From: Cryobacterium sinapicolor
GTDB taxonomy: Bacteria; Actinomycetota; Actinomycetes; Actinomycetales; Microbacteriaceae
NCBI RefSeq assembly: GCF_004403465.1
Contig: NZ_SOGQ01000013.1
Location: forward strand, 68,015-132,014
DNA: 64,000 nucleotides
Direction: 5' to 3'
The translations under genes were made by a program, and so were the position numbers. Position 1 is the stretch's first letter, and every line of letters starts with the position of its first letter. Positions 9,221 to 17,233 of this stretch are shown one piece after another. A model generated the notes under the pieces. The model did not search any database. It worked only from the letters and a program-made list of their open reading frames with translations, and was not told the origin of the DNA.

Positions 9221-10180
9221 TCAGTCCCCGGTGGCCGACGCGGAATCCCGCTTCGGCTCAGGCTCCGGAAAGCGCACTTGGACCTGGGTCCGGTCCGCAA
9301 GCTCGTCCCCGGCCAGATCAGTCAACGCGATGATCACGACGCTCGGCGATTGACCGAGCAGGTCGAGGATGGATCCGATCTCCACCCCGGCATACGGATC
9401 GTCGAGGTCGAGCACCTCCGGCCGCACCCCGAACAGCGGGTCGGACGCGGCGATCATCAGCACGGCACCGCGGTGTTCCGCCTGTTCGAAGATGCGGTCG
9501 AGATTGTCTTCGGTGTCGGCAACGCTGGCTCCGACGACCTCGTCCAGAAGCACCGTCACGAGGGGCTTACCCAGTTCACTTGCGACGGATGCCGCGGCCC
9601 TGGCCTTCGTCGCGCCATCCGAACCCGTGAACACCACCATCGCGCCGGCCCCGGCCTGTTTCACGACATCACCCACGGTACCGACCACCGCCGTGCGCTC
9701 GGCCGCATCCAGGGTGAACGAGGCCATCACGCCGAAGGACAGCCGGAGCGGCGCAGCGGAAGCCACCCAGAGGGAGGTGAGCGCCTCGCTGGTCAGCGGA
9801 GAGGGCGAGAGCCAGACCTGCAGGTTGTCCGCCGAGCCGATGGGAACGTTCAGCACGGGATGGCGTTCGATGGCGGCCCGTGCCGCGCCGAAGGAGCGGT
9901 GACTGCCGGCATCCGTGTCGACGTCGTCGCCGGGGAAGGCGCTGACCAGGTAGTGCAGCTCGGCAATCACGCGGCTGGGCCCCCGCTGGGTCTCCTCCCG
10001 ATAGCTGATCAGGCTGTCGTAGTAGAGGAACAGGTTGATCGAGGGGCCGGTGACACCGGTGCGCGGGGCGCCGAGCGCGTACGCCGTGACCTGCAGCCCG
10101 ATCGGCGGGGAGGTCAGCAGCCGTTGGAGCGCGACGGTCGTCGAGGCGATGGCCTGGCCATAGTTCGTGAGCGACGACAT
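9221..10180 (-). CDS. DUF4255 (Pvc16-like) protein fused to a degenerate AAA+ domain
   Basis: The 319-residue protein has two parts. Residues 1-160 match DUF4255: helix NYGQAIASTTVALQRLL, strand INLFLYY, RVIAELHYLVSAF, and LTSEALTSLWVA. This is the N-terminal family of Pvc16, a cap/tube protein of extracellular contractile injection systems. Residues 160-305 align position by position with the AAA+ ATPase (Pvc15-type) of the same systems, but the active site is destroyed. The Walker A equivalent is GSDGATKA (186-193), keeping Lys192 only. The Walker B equivalent is MIAASDPLF (242-250), with Ala-Ala where Asp-Glu should be. The sensor-1 Asn is Thr287. No injection-system gene is nearby. The ATG at 10180 is preceded by an acceptable GGAGTCCCC. 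The function is unknown; a structural or regulatory role is inferred. Confidence 0.78.
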   Translation of the reverse strand: MSSLTNYGQAIASTTVALQRLLTSPPIGLQVTAYALGAPRTGVTGPSINLFLYYDSLISYREETQRGPSRVIAELHYLVSAFPGDDVDTDAGSHRSFGAARAAIERHPVLNVPIGSADNLQVWLSPSPLTSEALTSLWVASAAPLRLSFGVMASFTLDAAERTAVVGTVGDVVKQAGAGAMVVFTGSDGATKARAAASVASELGKPLVTVLLDEVVGASVADTEDNLDRIFEQAEHRGAVLMIAASDPLFGVRPEVLDLDDPYAGVEIGSILDLLGQSPSVVIIALTDLAGDELADRTQVQVRFPEPEPKRDSASATGD

Positions 10181-10401
10181 GGGGACTCCGGCTTCTCTGA
10201 CTTCTGGATGCGGATTCTGGATGCGAAAAGTGGGCAGACGGTGCAACCGTACTCCGGGTGACCAGCGAGGTCGAGGAGCGCGGCTGCGCCCCGGTGGGCC
10301 TGGCCCGGTGCACGGCCACGGATGCCGTAGCCTGCTTCGGTAGAGGTGCGCGCAGTGTCCGCCGCACTGCAATCGCAGCGCCGTCCCGGTGAAGGAGTTC
10401 C

Positions 10402-10692
10402 ATGGACTACTCGGCAACGATCGTGGCACAGGCCCACGTCACCAAGCCCGACGCGCTGCGTCTGATTGCGAAGGCGGTCGGGTCGACCGTGCAGGATTCC
10501 GGGACGGCGCATCCGTTCGTGCCGCTCGTCGGCGGTGGTCGTGTCGAGGTCGAGATCCCCAAATTCGGAGAGGCCCCTCCGCTCGCGATCGATGTCTACA
10601 ACCTCCACGGCGCCGACCAGGCCCGCGCCTCGGCGGTCTCCCTGCAGGCCGCCCTCACCGGCGTGACCGACTGGCCCACCGAGGTCAGGTAA
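10402..10692 (+). CDS. Small hypothetical protein (96 aa)
   Basis: The ATG at 10402 has an excellent ribosome site (GAAGGAGTTCC). The product begins MDYSATIVAQAHVTKPDALR and ends LTGVTDWPTEVR. It looks like a single alpha/beta domain (VEVEIPKFGEAPPLAIDVYN) with no Cys, no membrane segment and no signal peptide. No family is recognised with confidence. It stands divergent from the DUF4255 gene, separated by 221 bases that must hold both promoters. Confidence 0.7.
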   Translation: MDYSATIVAQAHVTKPDALRLIAKAVGSTVQDSGTAHPFVPLVGGGRVEVEIPKFGEAPPLAIDVYNLHGADQARASAVSLQAALTGVTDWPTEVR

Positions 10693-10854
10693 ATCCCCGG
10701 CGGTGGAGCCTGTCGAGGCCACAGGCCGCACTCCCGCCTCAGATCCGCTTGCTCGGCAGTGTGATCAGCGTCCGCTCCACCTCTCCGCCGGGAACCCTAG
10801 AGGCGAGAGTTGTTCGCATCTTGTGGAGAGTTATATCGAAAGTCTATTCGCCGC

Positions 10855-12318
10855 TCACCACTGGGTGCGGGCACGCTCCTGGTCGACGACCGCCTCCCGG
10901 TCGACGAGGCGGCGCAGCCCGGCGAGCGGCTGTGCCATGCGGTGATTCCCCCGGATGCGCGGCTCCACCCGGTCGAGGAAGGCCCAGTACCCGGCGGTGA
11001 ACGGGCACGCGTCTTCGCCCAGCCGTTTCTTCGGGTTGAACGTGCACGCGCCGCAGAAGTCGCTCATCTTCGAGATGTACGCACCCCCCGACGCATACGG
11101 CTTCGTGGCGACGATTCCGCCGTCGGCGTGCTGGGACATCCCGACCACGTTGGCGGGCATCACCCACGGAGTGCCGTCGACGAACGAGTTCGTGAACCAC
11201 TCGGTGAGCTCGGCCGGCTGGTAGCCGCGCTGCAGGGCCCAGTTGCCGAGCACCATCAGTCGTTGGATGTGGTGCGCATAGCCCGTGCGACGCACCTCCC
11301 CGAGCACATGACTCAAGCACTTCGCCCGCACCGCGCTGCCGTCGAGCTCCCAGAACTCGCGGGGCAGGGGCACCTGCGCCTCGAGGTGGTTGCTGCGCCG
11401 CACATAGTCCTCGCCCAGATGCCAGTAGAGGTGCCAGACCCAGTCCCGCCACCCCATGATCTGGCGCACCACGGCTTCCACGCTCTGCAGCGGGGCTCCC
11501 CCGGTCTCGTAGGCGGCGACCACGGCGTCGATCACCTCGCGCGGATGCAGCAGTCCCAGATTCAGGGGAACGCTCAGCCTCGAGTGGGCCATGGATTCAT
11601 CCCCGAGCAGCGAGGCGTCCTCGAACGGACCGAAGTCGCCCAGGCGCGTCTCGACGAAATCGGCGAGCGCGGCGAGCGCCTCCGCCCGGGTGGCCGCGAA
11701 CCGGCGCGGGCCGTCCTCACCGATCAGGTGGACGCGCCCCTCCGCCTGCCACCGGTCCAGGTCGATGCGTACCTGCGCGTCGATATCGTCTTCGACCGGA
11801 CAGAACGGGTCCGGCAGCCCCAGGTTCACCGCTCCCTTCGGCGGTGGCTGGCGATTGTCGTGGTCGAAGTTGAACTTGCCACCCTCGGGGTCAGGTCCGC
11901 GCATGAGCAGCCCGGTCTCGGTGCGCACCTGTCGATAGAACTGGTCCATGATCAGACGCGACGGCGGCCGGTCGGCCGCCCAGAGCGCGAAGTCCGCCTC
12001 GCTGGTGACGAAGCCGCGGCTGGGCAGCACCCGCGCGCCGAGCTCCCGCACCAGGGCACGGGAGCCCCACGATGTGGGATCGACCACCTCGAGGTCACGG
12101 CCGGCGAGCACGTCCCGGTAATGCTCGGCGTGCAGGTATTCCACCCGGTCACCGAGTTCCCTGGCCCGGTGCCGGAGGGCGCTCAGGATCAGGTGCGCTT
12201 TGGCCCGGTGATAGGTGCGTTGGCCCAGAACACCGACAGCCTCCACCATGAGAAGAGGTCCGCCGTCATCGAAGTGGGGGCCGAGCTGGTCGGCGAAAAT
12301 TAAGCGAGGCGCTGCCAT
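10855..12318 (-). CDS. FeS-type bacterial cryptochrome/photolyase
   Basis: The 487-residue protein belongs to the FeS-BCP family, the prokaryotic (6-4) photolyases typified by Agrobacterium PhrB. The four cluster ligands are visible: Cys334 (AKCLSH), Cys422 and Cys425 (DFCGACTF) and Cys438 (EDACPF). The CxxC-x12-C spacing equals that of PhrB. The N-terminal Rossmann-like antenna domain starts LIFADQLGPHF, and the helical FAD domain includes HHIQRLMVLGNWAL. It would repair UV (6-4) photoproducts with blue light using FAD and a 6,7-dimethyl-8-ribityllumazine antenna, as known for the family. Length is normal. It is monocistronic and divergent from the oxygenase gene. Confidence 0.9.
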   Translation of the reverse strand: MAAPRLIFADQLGPHFDDGGPLLMVEAVGVLGQRTYHRAKAHLILSALRHRARELGDRVEYLHAEHYRDVLAGRDLEVVDPTSWGSRALVRELGARVLPSRGFVTSEADFALWAADRPPSRLIMDQFYRQVRTETGLLMRGPDPEGGKFNFDHDNRQPPPKGAVNLGLPDPFCPVEDDIDAQVRIDLDRWQAEGRVHLIGEDGPRRFAATRAEALAALADFVETRLGDFGPFEDASLLGDESMAHSRLSVPLNLGLLHPREVIDAVVAAYETGGAPLQSVEAVVRQIMGWRDWVWHLYWHLGEDYVRRSNHLEAQVPLPREFWELDGSAVRAKCLSHVLGEVRRTGYAHHIQRLMVLGNWALQRGYQPAELTEWFTNSFVDGTPWVMPANVVGMSQHADGGIVATKPYASGGAYISKMSDFCGACTFNPKKRLGEDACPFTAGYWAFLDRVEPRIRGNHRMAQPLAGLRRLVDREAVVDQERARTQW

Positions 12319-12429
12319 GGTTCCGAGTTTAGGATGCTGCCGCGCACCCGGCAGCGCATAGCGGCCATGCGCCCCGCCGCGGAGGAGGTTCGAGGCCGAT
12401 GCCCAGCCACCAGGAGTTAGCCTCGGTCA

Positions 12430-13332
12430 ATGAGCAGGTTCGTAGACAGTTGGCGGTCGCATCTTCTGGTGACCCTCTCCGGAAACGGCGAGGGGCGCCC
12501 GCACTGGGTCGACAAGATGGAACTCGGCGACGACGTCGGCTTCTTCGGTCCGGGCTCGGCCTCCTGGGCCGTGCACGGCGGGATGGCGACGATGGTCGCC
12601 GGCATCCGTGCCCTGCTCATGCAGACCCTGCATCCCGGCGCGATGGCCGGCGTGCACGACTGGTCGCGCTACAAGGAAGACCCGCTCGGACGACTCTCCG
12701 GCACGATTCAGTGGCTGGTCACCGTGACCTTCGCCGACACCACCCTGGCCGAGCACGAGTCCTCTAGGGTGGGCCGGTTCCACGACCGGGTCGCCGGAAC
12801 CTATCGCGACGCCCAGGGGATCGAGCGGCCGTATTCCGCCGGAGACCCCGAACTGCTCGCCTGGGTGCACATCGTCTTCACCGACGCCTTCCTGGCCACC
12901 CACTCGATCTGGGGAGGCCCCATCCCAGGTGGCGCCGACGGCTACGTGCGCGAGTGGGCCAAGGCCGGAGAGCTGATCGGCGTGCACAATCCGCCCCGTT
13001 CCGCATCGGAACTGCAGGCACAGCTCGATGCGTTCCGGGATGCCGGCATCCTGAAAAGCGACGAGCGCGTCGCCGAGGCGGTTCGATTCATCCGCAATCC
13101 ACCGCTCCGTCGGGGCATGCTGCCGTTCTACCGGGTGATGTTCGCCGGCGCCGTCGCCTCGATCCCCCGCGAGTACCGTGAGCTGCTCGGCCTCCGGCGC
13201 TCCCTGCTGCCCGTGGTCTGGGCCACCGGAGCCGTTCTCGGCCTGGTGCGCCTGCTGCTGGGCCGGTCGTCGACCTCGGAGGATGCCGCCCGCACCCGCA
13301 TCGCACGCCTCGCCGAGGCGAATCCCGCCTAG
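12430..13332 (+). CDS. MpaB-type oxygenase (DUF2236)
   Basis: The 300-residue protein matches the ER-bound oxygenase/latex-clearing oxygenase catalytic family (DUF2236). Typical blocks are GPGSASWAVHGGMATMVAGIRALLMQ-like N-terminal helices with the HPGAMAGVHDWSRY box, then the RVGRFHDRVAGTYRD helix and the conserved His in VHIVFTDAFLATH that ligands haem in characterised members. Fungal MpaB and bacterial Lcp cut isoprenoid double bonds; most actinobacterial members are uncharacterised. The substrate here is unknown. The next gene (SGNH hydrolase) begins 9 bases after the stop, so they may be cotranscribed. Confidence 0.8.
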   Translation: MSRFVDSWRSHLLVTLSGNGEGRPHWVDKMELGDDVGFFGPGSASWAVHGGMATMVAGIRALLMQTLHPGAMAGVHDWSRYKEDPLGRLSGTIQWLVTVTFADTTLAEHESSRVGRFHDRVAGTYRDAQGIERPYSAGDPELLAWVHIVFTDAFLATHSIWGGPIPGGADGYVREWAKAGELIGVHNPPRSASELQAQLDAFRDAGILKSDERVAEAVRFIRNPPLRRGMLPFYRVMFAGAVASIPREYRELLGLRRSLLPVVWATGAVLGLVRLLLGRSSTSEDAARTRIARLAEANPA

Positions 13333-13341
13333 GCTTGGGGG

Positions 13342-14097
13342 ATGCCTCCACGCCCGGGTCGCCGGAGTGCGGCCGGAATTCCAACCCGCCGTGTTCCGTA
13401 TCGGGTGGTGGTGCTCGGCCTGGCGGCGCTGTCCGTGGCGGCACTCTGCCTGGGTGCACTCGGACTCAGTGGCGTTTTCCCTTTCTCCCCGCCCGCGGCC
13501 GACAGCACTGTGCAGGTGGACCGCCCGGATGAACGCCCGCTGCGGATTCTGTTCGTCGGGGATTCGATCAGCTACGGCCTGAACGCCGAGCGGCAGGACC
13601 TTGGGTTTCGTCCGCTGATGGTCGATGCCCTCTCGGCAGACGGACCGATTCAGGAATTCCACAAGAATCGCGCCGGCGCCACCACTCGCACGGTGTCCAG
13701 GCTGGTCGACGTACCCGAGAACCTCGACCTGGCCGTGGTCGAGCTGGGCACCAACGATGTGGTGCACCAGACGGCACCCGACGAGTTCGCGCGCAGCTAC
13801 CGCGCACTCCTGCGACGCCTGCACACGGAATCGCCCGGGGTGCCGCTGCTCTGCGTGGGCACCTGGGGCAGCGCCGGTGGCGCCGACGGGTCCGACGCCT
13901 ACAACACGCTCATCGACGAGGAATGCGCGCGGCAGGGTGGCGCATTCGTCAGCCTGTACGGGCTATACCCGGTCGAGGCCAACCGGGGGCCGGCCGGACG
14001 GGATGTTTTCGGCGGAGCCAGCGACCGATTCCACCCCAATGACACCGGCTACCGGGCGATCGCGGATCTCCTGCTGGGCAGGATCGCCGTTCACTGA
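13342..14097 (+). CDS. Membrane-anchored SGNH/GDSL hydrolase
   Basis: The 251-residue protein has one N-terminal membrane helix or uncleaved signal (about residues 20-46, VVVLGLAALSVAALCLGALG) and an extracellular SGNH domain. Block I is GDSISYG with nucleophile Ser75, block III is GTNDV, and block V is DRFHPN carrying the Asp-His pair near residues 229-232. These enzymes are esterases or lipases, often deacetylating cell-wall sugars. The family is clear and the substrate is not. It starts 9 bases after the oxygenase gene. Confidence 0.85.
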   Translation: MPPRPGRRSAAGIPTRRVPYRVVVLGLAALSVAALCLGALGLSGVFPFSPPAADSTVQVDRPDERPLRILFVGDSISYGLNAERQDLGFRPLMVDALSADGPIQEFHKNRAGATTRTVSRLVDVPENLDLAVVELGTNDVVHQTAPDEFARSYRALLRRLHTESPGVPLLCVGTWGSAGGADGSDAYNTLIDEECARQGGAFVSLYGLYPVEANRGPAGRDVFGGASDRFHPNDTGYRAIADLLLGRIAVH

Positions 14098-14202
14098 CCC
14101 ACCGGCGCCGTCCTCGCTCGCAGTCGCCCACGGCGGCTTGCATATCGCGGCGCGAAAGTACACCCCCTTGTCGACGCCCTCGATTTGAGGAAATCTCTAG
14201 GA

Positions 14203-14406
14203 ATGAGAGAAAACGACTGGGTGTTGACCGTCCACTGCCGAGAATGCGGGATCGGCGCCACCGCCCATGTCGGGAACGATCTGCGCATCGTCTGGCCGGC
14301 TATCGTGCACGAGGGCGGCTGCGAACTCGCCGATGACGAGGACCTCGTGGAGTCCCGCTTCGGGCATCCCGTGCAGGGACACCGCCAATCCGCCTTCGCC
14401 GGCTGA
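14203..14406 (+). CDS. Small Cys-containing protein (67 aa)
   Basis: The ATG at 14203 is chosen because GAGGAA lies about 11 bases upstream; a TTG at 14185 in the same frame is possible. The product starts MRENDWVLTVHCRECGIGAT and carries CxxC (HCREC) plus a later His and Cys (VHEGGCEL). This could form a small zinc knuckle, though the second half-site is loose. No family is recognised. The stop lies 8 bases from the end of the opposite membrane-protein gene. Confidence 0.5.
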   Translation: MRENDWVLTVHCRECGIGATAHVGNDLRIVWPAIVHEGGCELADDEDLVESRFGHPVQGHRQSAFAG

Positions 14407-14413
14407 CGCCAAC

Positions 14414-15403
14414 CTATCCGCGCGACCGAGCACTCCATATGACGCCGCCGATGGCCACCGTCGCTCCCGCGAACAGTCCCATCGCCAGGAAGAGCATGAG
14501 GACCCCCGGGCGCGCAATCGATTGTCCGGCGAGCGCCTGCCCGGTCAGCAGCGCGAGCACGCCCAGATAGAGGACCACCAAAACCCCGATGATGCCCACC
14601 CGCACCCTGCCGACCCGGAGCACAGGCACCCACCGGGCCAGGAGCTCGAGCAAAAGGACGGCCAGCGGCAGCATCTGCAGGGCGTGCATCCCGACGAAGT
14701 GCGGGATGCGCAGGTCACCGGCCACGGTGCTCCAGCCCAGCATCGGCAACCCGGGGCCACCGTCGGACAGGCCGACAGTGTGAGCCCCGGCCACACCCTG
14801 GAACGAATCCAGCTGGTCCGCGGTGGGACCCGTCATGAGAAAGGCGAGCCCCATCCCGAGCACGGCGATGAGCCCTCCCGAGCGCACGGCGAGCGACCTG
14901 GCCCGGTCTCCGAGATCAGCCCGGAAGAGCAGGAACGCGAGAATCAGCGTCGCCAGCCAGACCACGACGATCGAGAACGCCATTACCGACCACAGCACGG
15001 ATGCGAGTGGGGTTGAGACGTTGAAGTGGCTCGTCACTCCGACCGAGGCTGCCCCGACGATGACGACCATCTCGATGGCCAGGGCGACCATCGCAGCGGT
15101 GCCGATCCACCAGGCCAGGTGCCTCCGCCGAAGGAGCGGGAGCAGCCAGGCCAGGGTAAGCCCATACACCAGCACGCTGATCGAGAATTTGAGCGGCTTG
15201 GCCCAGATCGGAGCGCCGGTGAGTGTGCGGTGGTCGACCAGTAGCCCGATCAGGCACATCACGACCAGCACAGCCATGGCCACCGACATCCAGAGCAGGG
15301 GCCGATGCCAGACCAGGGGGCGAAGCGCCCGGTGCAGCCGGGACGATTGGGACGACTGGGACGACTGGGACGACTGGGACGACTGGAACGACTGGCTGGA
15401 CAC
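14414..15403 (-). CDS. Polytopic membrane protein of unknown function
   Basis: The product of about 329 residues has roughly eight hydrophobic segments. These include WMSVAMAVLVVMCLIGLLV, an LVYGLTLAWLLPLL pair, IVVVWLATLILAFLLF, GLIAVLGMGLAFLMTG and a C-terminal GVLMLFLAMGLFAGATVAI. A central loop holds HFVGMHALQMLPL, whose two His residues between helices could bind a metal or haem; this is speculation. The GTG at 15403 is preferred over the GTG at 15409 because GAGGA then sits 6 bases away and not adjacent. The N-terminus is a Ser/Gln repeat (SQSSQSS) encoded by a 9-bp minisatellite. Confidence 0.72.
   Translation of the reverse strand: MSSQSFQSSQSSQSSQSSQSSRLHRALRPLVWHRPLLWMSVAMAVLVVMCLIGLLVDHRTLTGAPIWAKPLKFSISVLVYGLTLAWLLPLLRRRHLAWWIGTAAMVALAIEMVVIVGAASVGVTSHFNVSTPLASVLWSVMAFSIVVVWLATLILAFLLFRADLGDRARSLAVRSGGLIAVLGMGLAFLMTGPTADQLDSFQGVAGAHTVGLSDGGPGLPMLGWSTVAGDLRIPHFVGMHALQMLPLAVLLLELLARWVPVLRVGRVRVGIIGVLVVLYLGVLALLTGQALAGQSIARPGVLMLFLAMGLFAGATVAIGGVIWSARSRG
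15342..15395. repeat. 9-bp minisatellite, about 6 units, in the membrane-protein N-terminus
   Basis: Unit GACGACTGG repeats six times with two single-base variants. On the coding (minus) strand it encodes Ser-Ser-Gln/Ser-Gln-Ser runs before the first membrane helix. The unit length keeps the reading frame, so copy-number change would only alter the tail length. Confidence 0.9.
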
Positions 15404-15478
15404 GATCACTCCTCGGACCTTGCGGTTTGGTTGCCTGGTTTCGTTGCCTGGATGTGTTGGCGGGGCGTGCGATCTGCT

Positions 15479-16123
15479 TCAGATCTCGGACGCCGGCTGC
15501 ACTGGGTACCGGAGAGAGGACAGATGCTCCTGGGCCGCCCGGCGCAGGCCTGAGAACAGCGTGTCGCCGAGCGCTGTGCCCACGACGACGATCTCCGCCT
15601 TGGCCGCCCGCTCGATGCGGGCGTCGAGTTCATCGATGTCGGCCTCGGCCGCCACGAGGGCGGCGGCGGCGTAGCGCCGGAACCAACCAGCGGCGTCGAT
15701 CTGGCCGATTCCCGTGAACGTGTCGAAGACCCGGGCCGCCGCGAGGCGACCGGGGTTGTCGTCCGAGACGTGCCAGCCCGCCATCAGCGCGTCGACGTGG
15801 GCCAGGGCGTCCGCCGTCACCGTCGTCGGATCGACCGCCTCGGAGACGGCATGCTGGGCGATCTCGAATGTCTCCGGCAGGGGGAGCTCGGAATCGATGG
15901 CTTCGAGCACGCGCCGGGCGGCTGCGACGGTGAGGCCACCGACCTCGGTCAGGCCGAGGATGAGACGGATGCGACCGAGGTGCGCGTCTCCGTACAGCGC
16001 CTGATTCGGACCCGTGCGAACGCCAGGCGGGAGCAGGTTCTCCCGCTGATAGAACTTGATCGTCGCGACCGCCACACCGCTGCGTGCGCTGAGTTCGGCC
16101 ATCTTCATGGCGGCGTCCGCCAT
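15479..16123 (-). CDS. MerR family transcriptional regulator
   Basis: The 214-residue product has an N-terminal MerR winged helix (KMAELSARSGVAVATIKFYQ then RENLLPPG) followed by a 130-residue helical effector region (DALAHVDALMAGWHV, IGQIDAAGWFRRYAAAALV). The latter resembles TipAS- or TetR-like drug-binding regulators and not metal-binding MerR proteins, and the metal Cys residues are absent. The start at 16123 lies 2 bases after the epimerase stop, so it is translated from the epimerase transcript. It is a plausible repressor or activator of its own operon through the palindrome at 17123-17143. Confidence 0.85.
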   Translation of the reverse strand: MADAAMKMAELSARSGVAVATIKFYQRENLLPPGVRTGPNQALYGDAHLGRIRLILGLTEVGGLTVAAARRVLEAIDSELPLPETFEIAQHAVSEAVDPTTVTADALAHVDALMAGWHVSDDNPGRLAAARVFDTFTGIGQIDAAGWFRRYAAAALVAAEADIDELDARIERAAKAEIVVVGTALGDTLFSGLRRAAQEHLSSLRYPVQPASEI

Positions 16124-16125
16124 GG

Positions 16126-17070
16126 TCAGGCGTCCGCCCGCACGGCCGGCGCCCGATAGCTCTCGATCACGGCCGCCAACGACTCCGCCCATGGTGTGGC
16201 CTGCACACCGAGCAGTCGCTCGGTCTCAGTGGAGTCAACCAGGAACGGCCGGTTGAACTGGTAGGCCGAGTCGTTGGCCGCTCGGATGAACGGCAAGAAG
16301 ACGCCGAGCAGTCGCAGGAACGCCGGGCTCATTTCCTTGACGCTGCCCTTTTCGCCCGTGAGCCGATTCACCCGCTCGGCGATCTCGGCGCGGGAGAGCG
16401 GCTCCGCAGCCGGCACGTGCCAGACCCGGCCCCACGGCCCGCGGTAGTCCGCGGCCGCGATCAGGGTGGCGACGATGTCGGCCCGGTAGCACCAGCTGTG
16501 CGGTTCGGTCGCGCTGCCGAAGATCCGGGCGCACCGGCCGGCGAGTACGGGCCCGAAGAAGGCCGAGCCGAGTTGGCAGTTCCGGCCGGCGCCCGGTCCG
16601 AAGTAGTCGCTCGCCCGCACCTCGACCACCTCGATCTCGCCCCGGGCCTGGGCGGCGAGCGCGAGCGTCCAGCCCTCGGCTCGCACCTGCCCCTTCGGCT
16701 CGGTCGGGTGCAGCGGCGTCGTTTCGGACATGGGCATGGCGCTGTCCTCGCCGTAGCCGTAGAGGTTGCCCATCAACACCAGCCGGGCCGAGGACCGGTG
16801 GGCCGCTTCGATGGCGGCCCGGTGCATCGGGGGCCACAGTTCCGGCCAGCGGTGATACTGGCGAGGACCGGTCGCGAGGAAGATCGTGGCGGCGCCTTCT
16901 GCTGCGGTGGCCAAGGCATCCGGATCGGACGCGTCGAGGGTGACCGACGTCGTGCCGGACACGTTCGTGCCGGAGCGGGTCGCGAGCAGCACGGTGTCCC
17001 CACGCGCGACGAGGGCGCGGGCGAGGGCTTCGCCGATGTAGCCGGCGCCGGCGATGAGGTGGACGGTCAT
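16126..17070 (-). CDS. NAD-dependent epimerase/dehydratase family protein
   Basis: The 314-residue short-chain dehydrogenase (extended SDR) starts MTVHLIAGAGYIGEALARAL, with the GxGxxGE nucleotide-binding turn. The classic YxxxK pair is not clear: the Tyr-rich MGNLYGYGEDSAMP occupies the site and Lys is shifted to EPKGQVRAEGW, so the subfamily is atypical. Such proteins act on NDP-sugars or small carbonyl compounds, or are NAD(P)-binding sensors. The start has an ideal GAGGAG site before ATG 17070. It heads a two-gene operon with the MerR regulator. Confidence 0.82.
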   Translation of the reverse strand: MTVHLIAGAGYIGEALARALVARGDTVLLATRSGTNVSGTTSVTLDASDPDALATAAEGAATIFLATGPRQYHRWPELWPPMHRAAIEAAHRSSARLVLMGNLYGYGEDSAMPMSETTPLHPTEPKGQVRAEGWTLALAAQARGEIEVVEVRASDYFGPGAGRNCQLGSAFFGPVLAGRCARIFGSATEPHSWCYRADIVATLIAAADYRGPWGRVWHVPAAEPLSRAEIAERVNRLTGEKGSVKEMSPAFLRLLGVFLPFIRAANDSAYQFNRPFLVDSTETERLLGVQATPWAESLAAVIESYRAPAVRADA

Positions 17071-17122
17071 GAGAATCTCCTCTGCGGACGACGCGAGAGC
17101 CGTCGTACAGATAGTTAGAATG

Positions 17123-17143
17123 TCTGATAGCCATGCTATCAGA
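17123..17143. promoter_or_regulatory. Perfect palindrome upstream of the epimerase-MerR operon
   Basis: TCTGATAGC and GCTATCAGA form perfect 9-bp arms around the spacer CAT. The site is 52 bases before the epimerase start, where the promoter must be. It is AT-richer than its surroundings. A MerR-type dimer operator is likely, since the regulator is encoded in the same operon. The binding protein is inferred. Confidence 0.6.
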
Positions 17144-17233
17144 TACCTTGACTATCCGGAAGGAGTTGAATCCTCATCTCCGGGTTTCGCCGGGGCGGGG
17201 CTGGGCTCGACTGCCGAAGTCACTCACCGGTCG

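Noticed and set aside
10739-10819. Minus-strand 26-residue frame ending TLITLPSKRI
   Set aside because: It looks a little like the C-terminus of a lost gene, but it is too short and has no supporting neighbour or ribosome site.
9000-10900. Extracellular contractile injection system cluster around the DUF4255 gene
   Set aside because: No sheath, tube, baseplate, spike or active AAA+ gene exists within the window. Only the orphan fusion is present.
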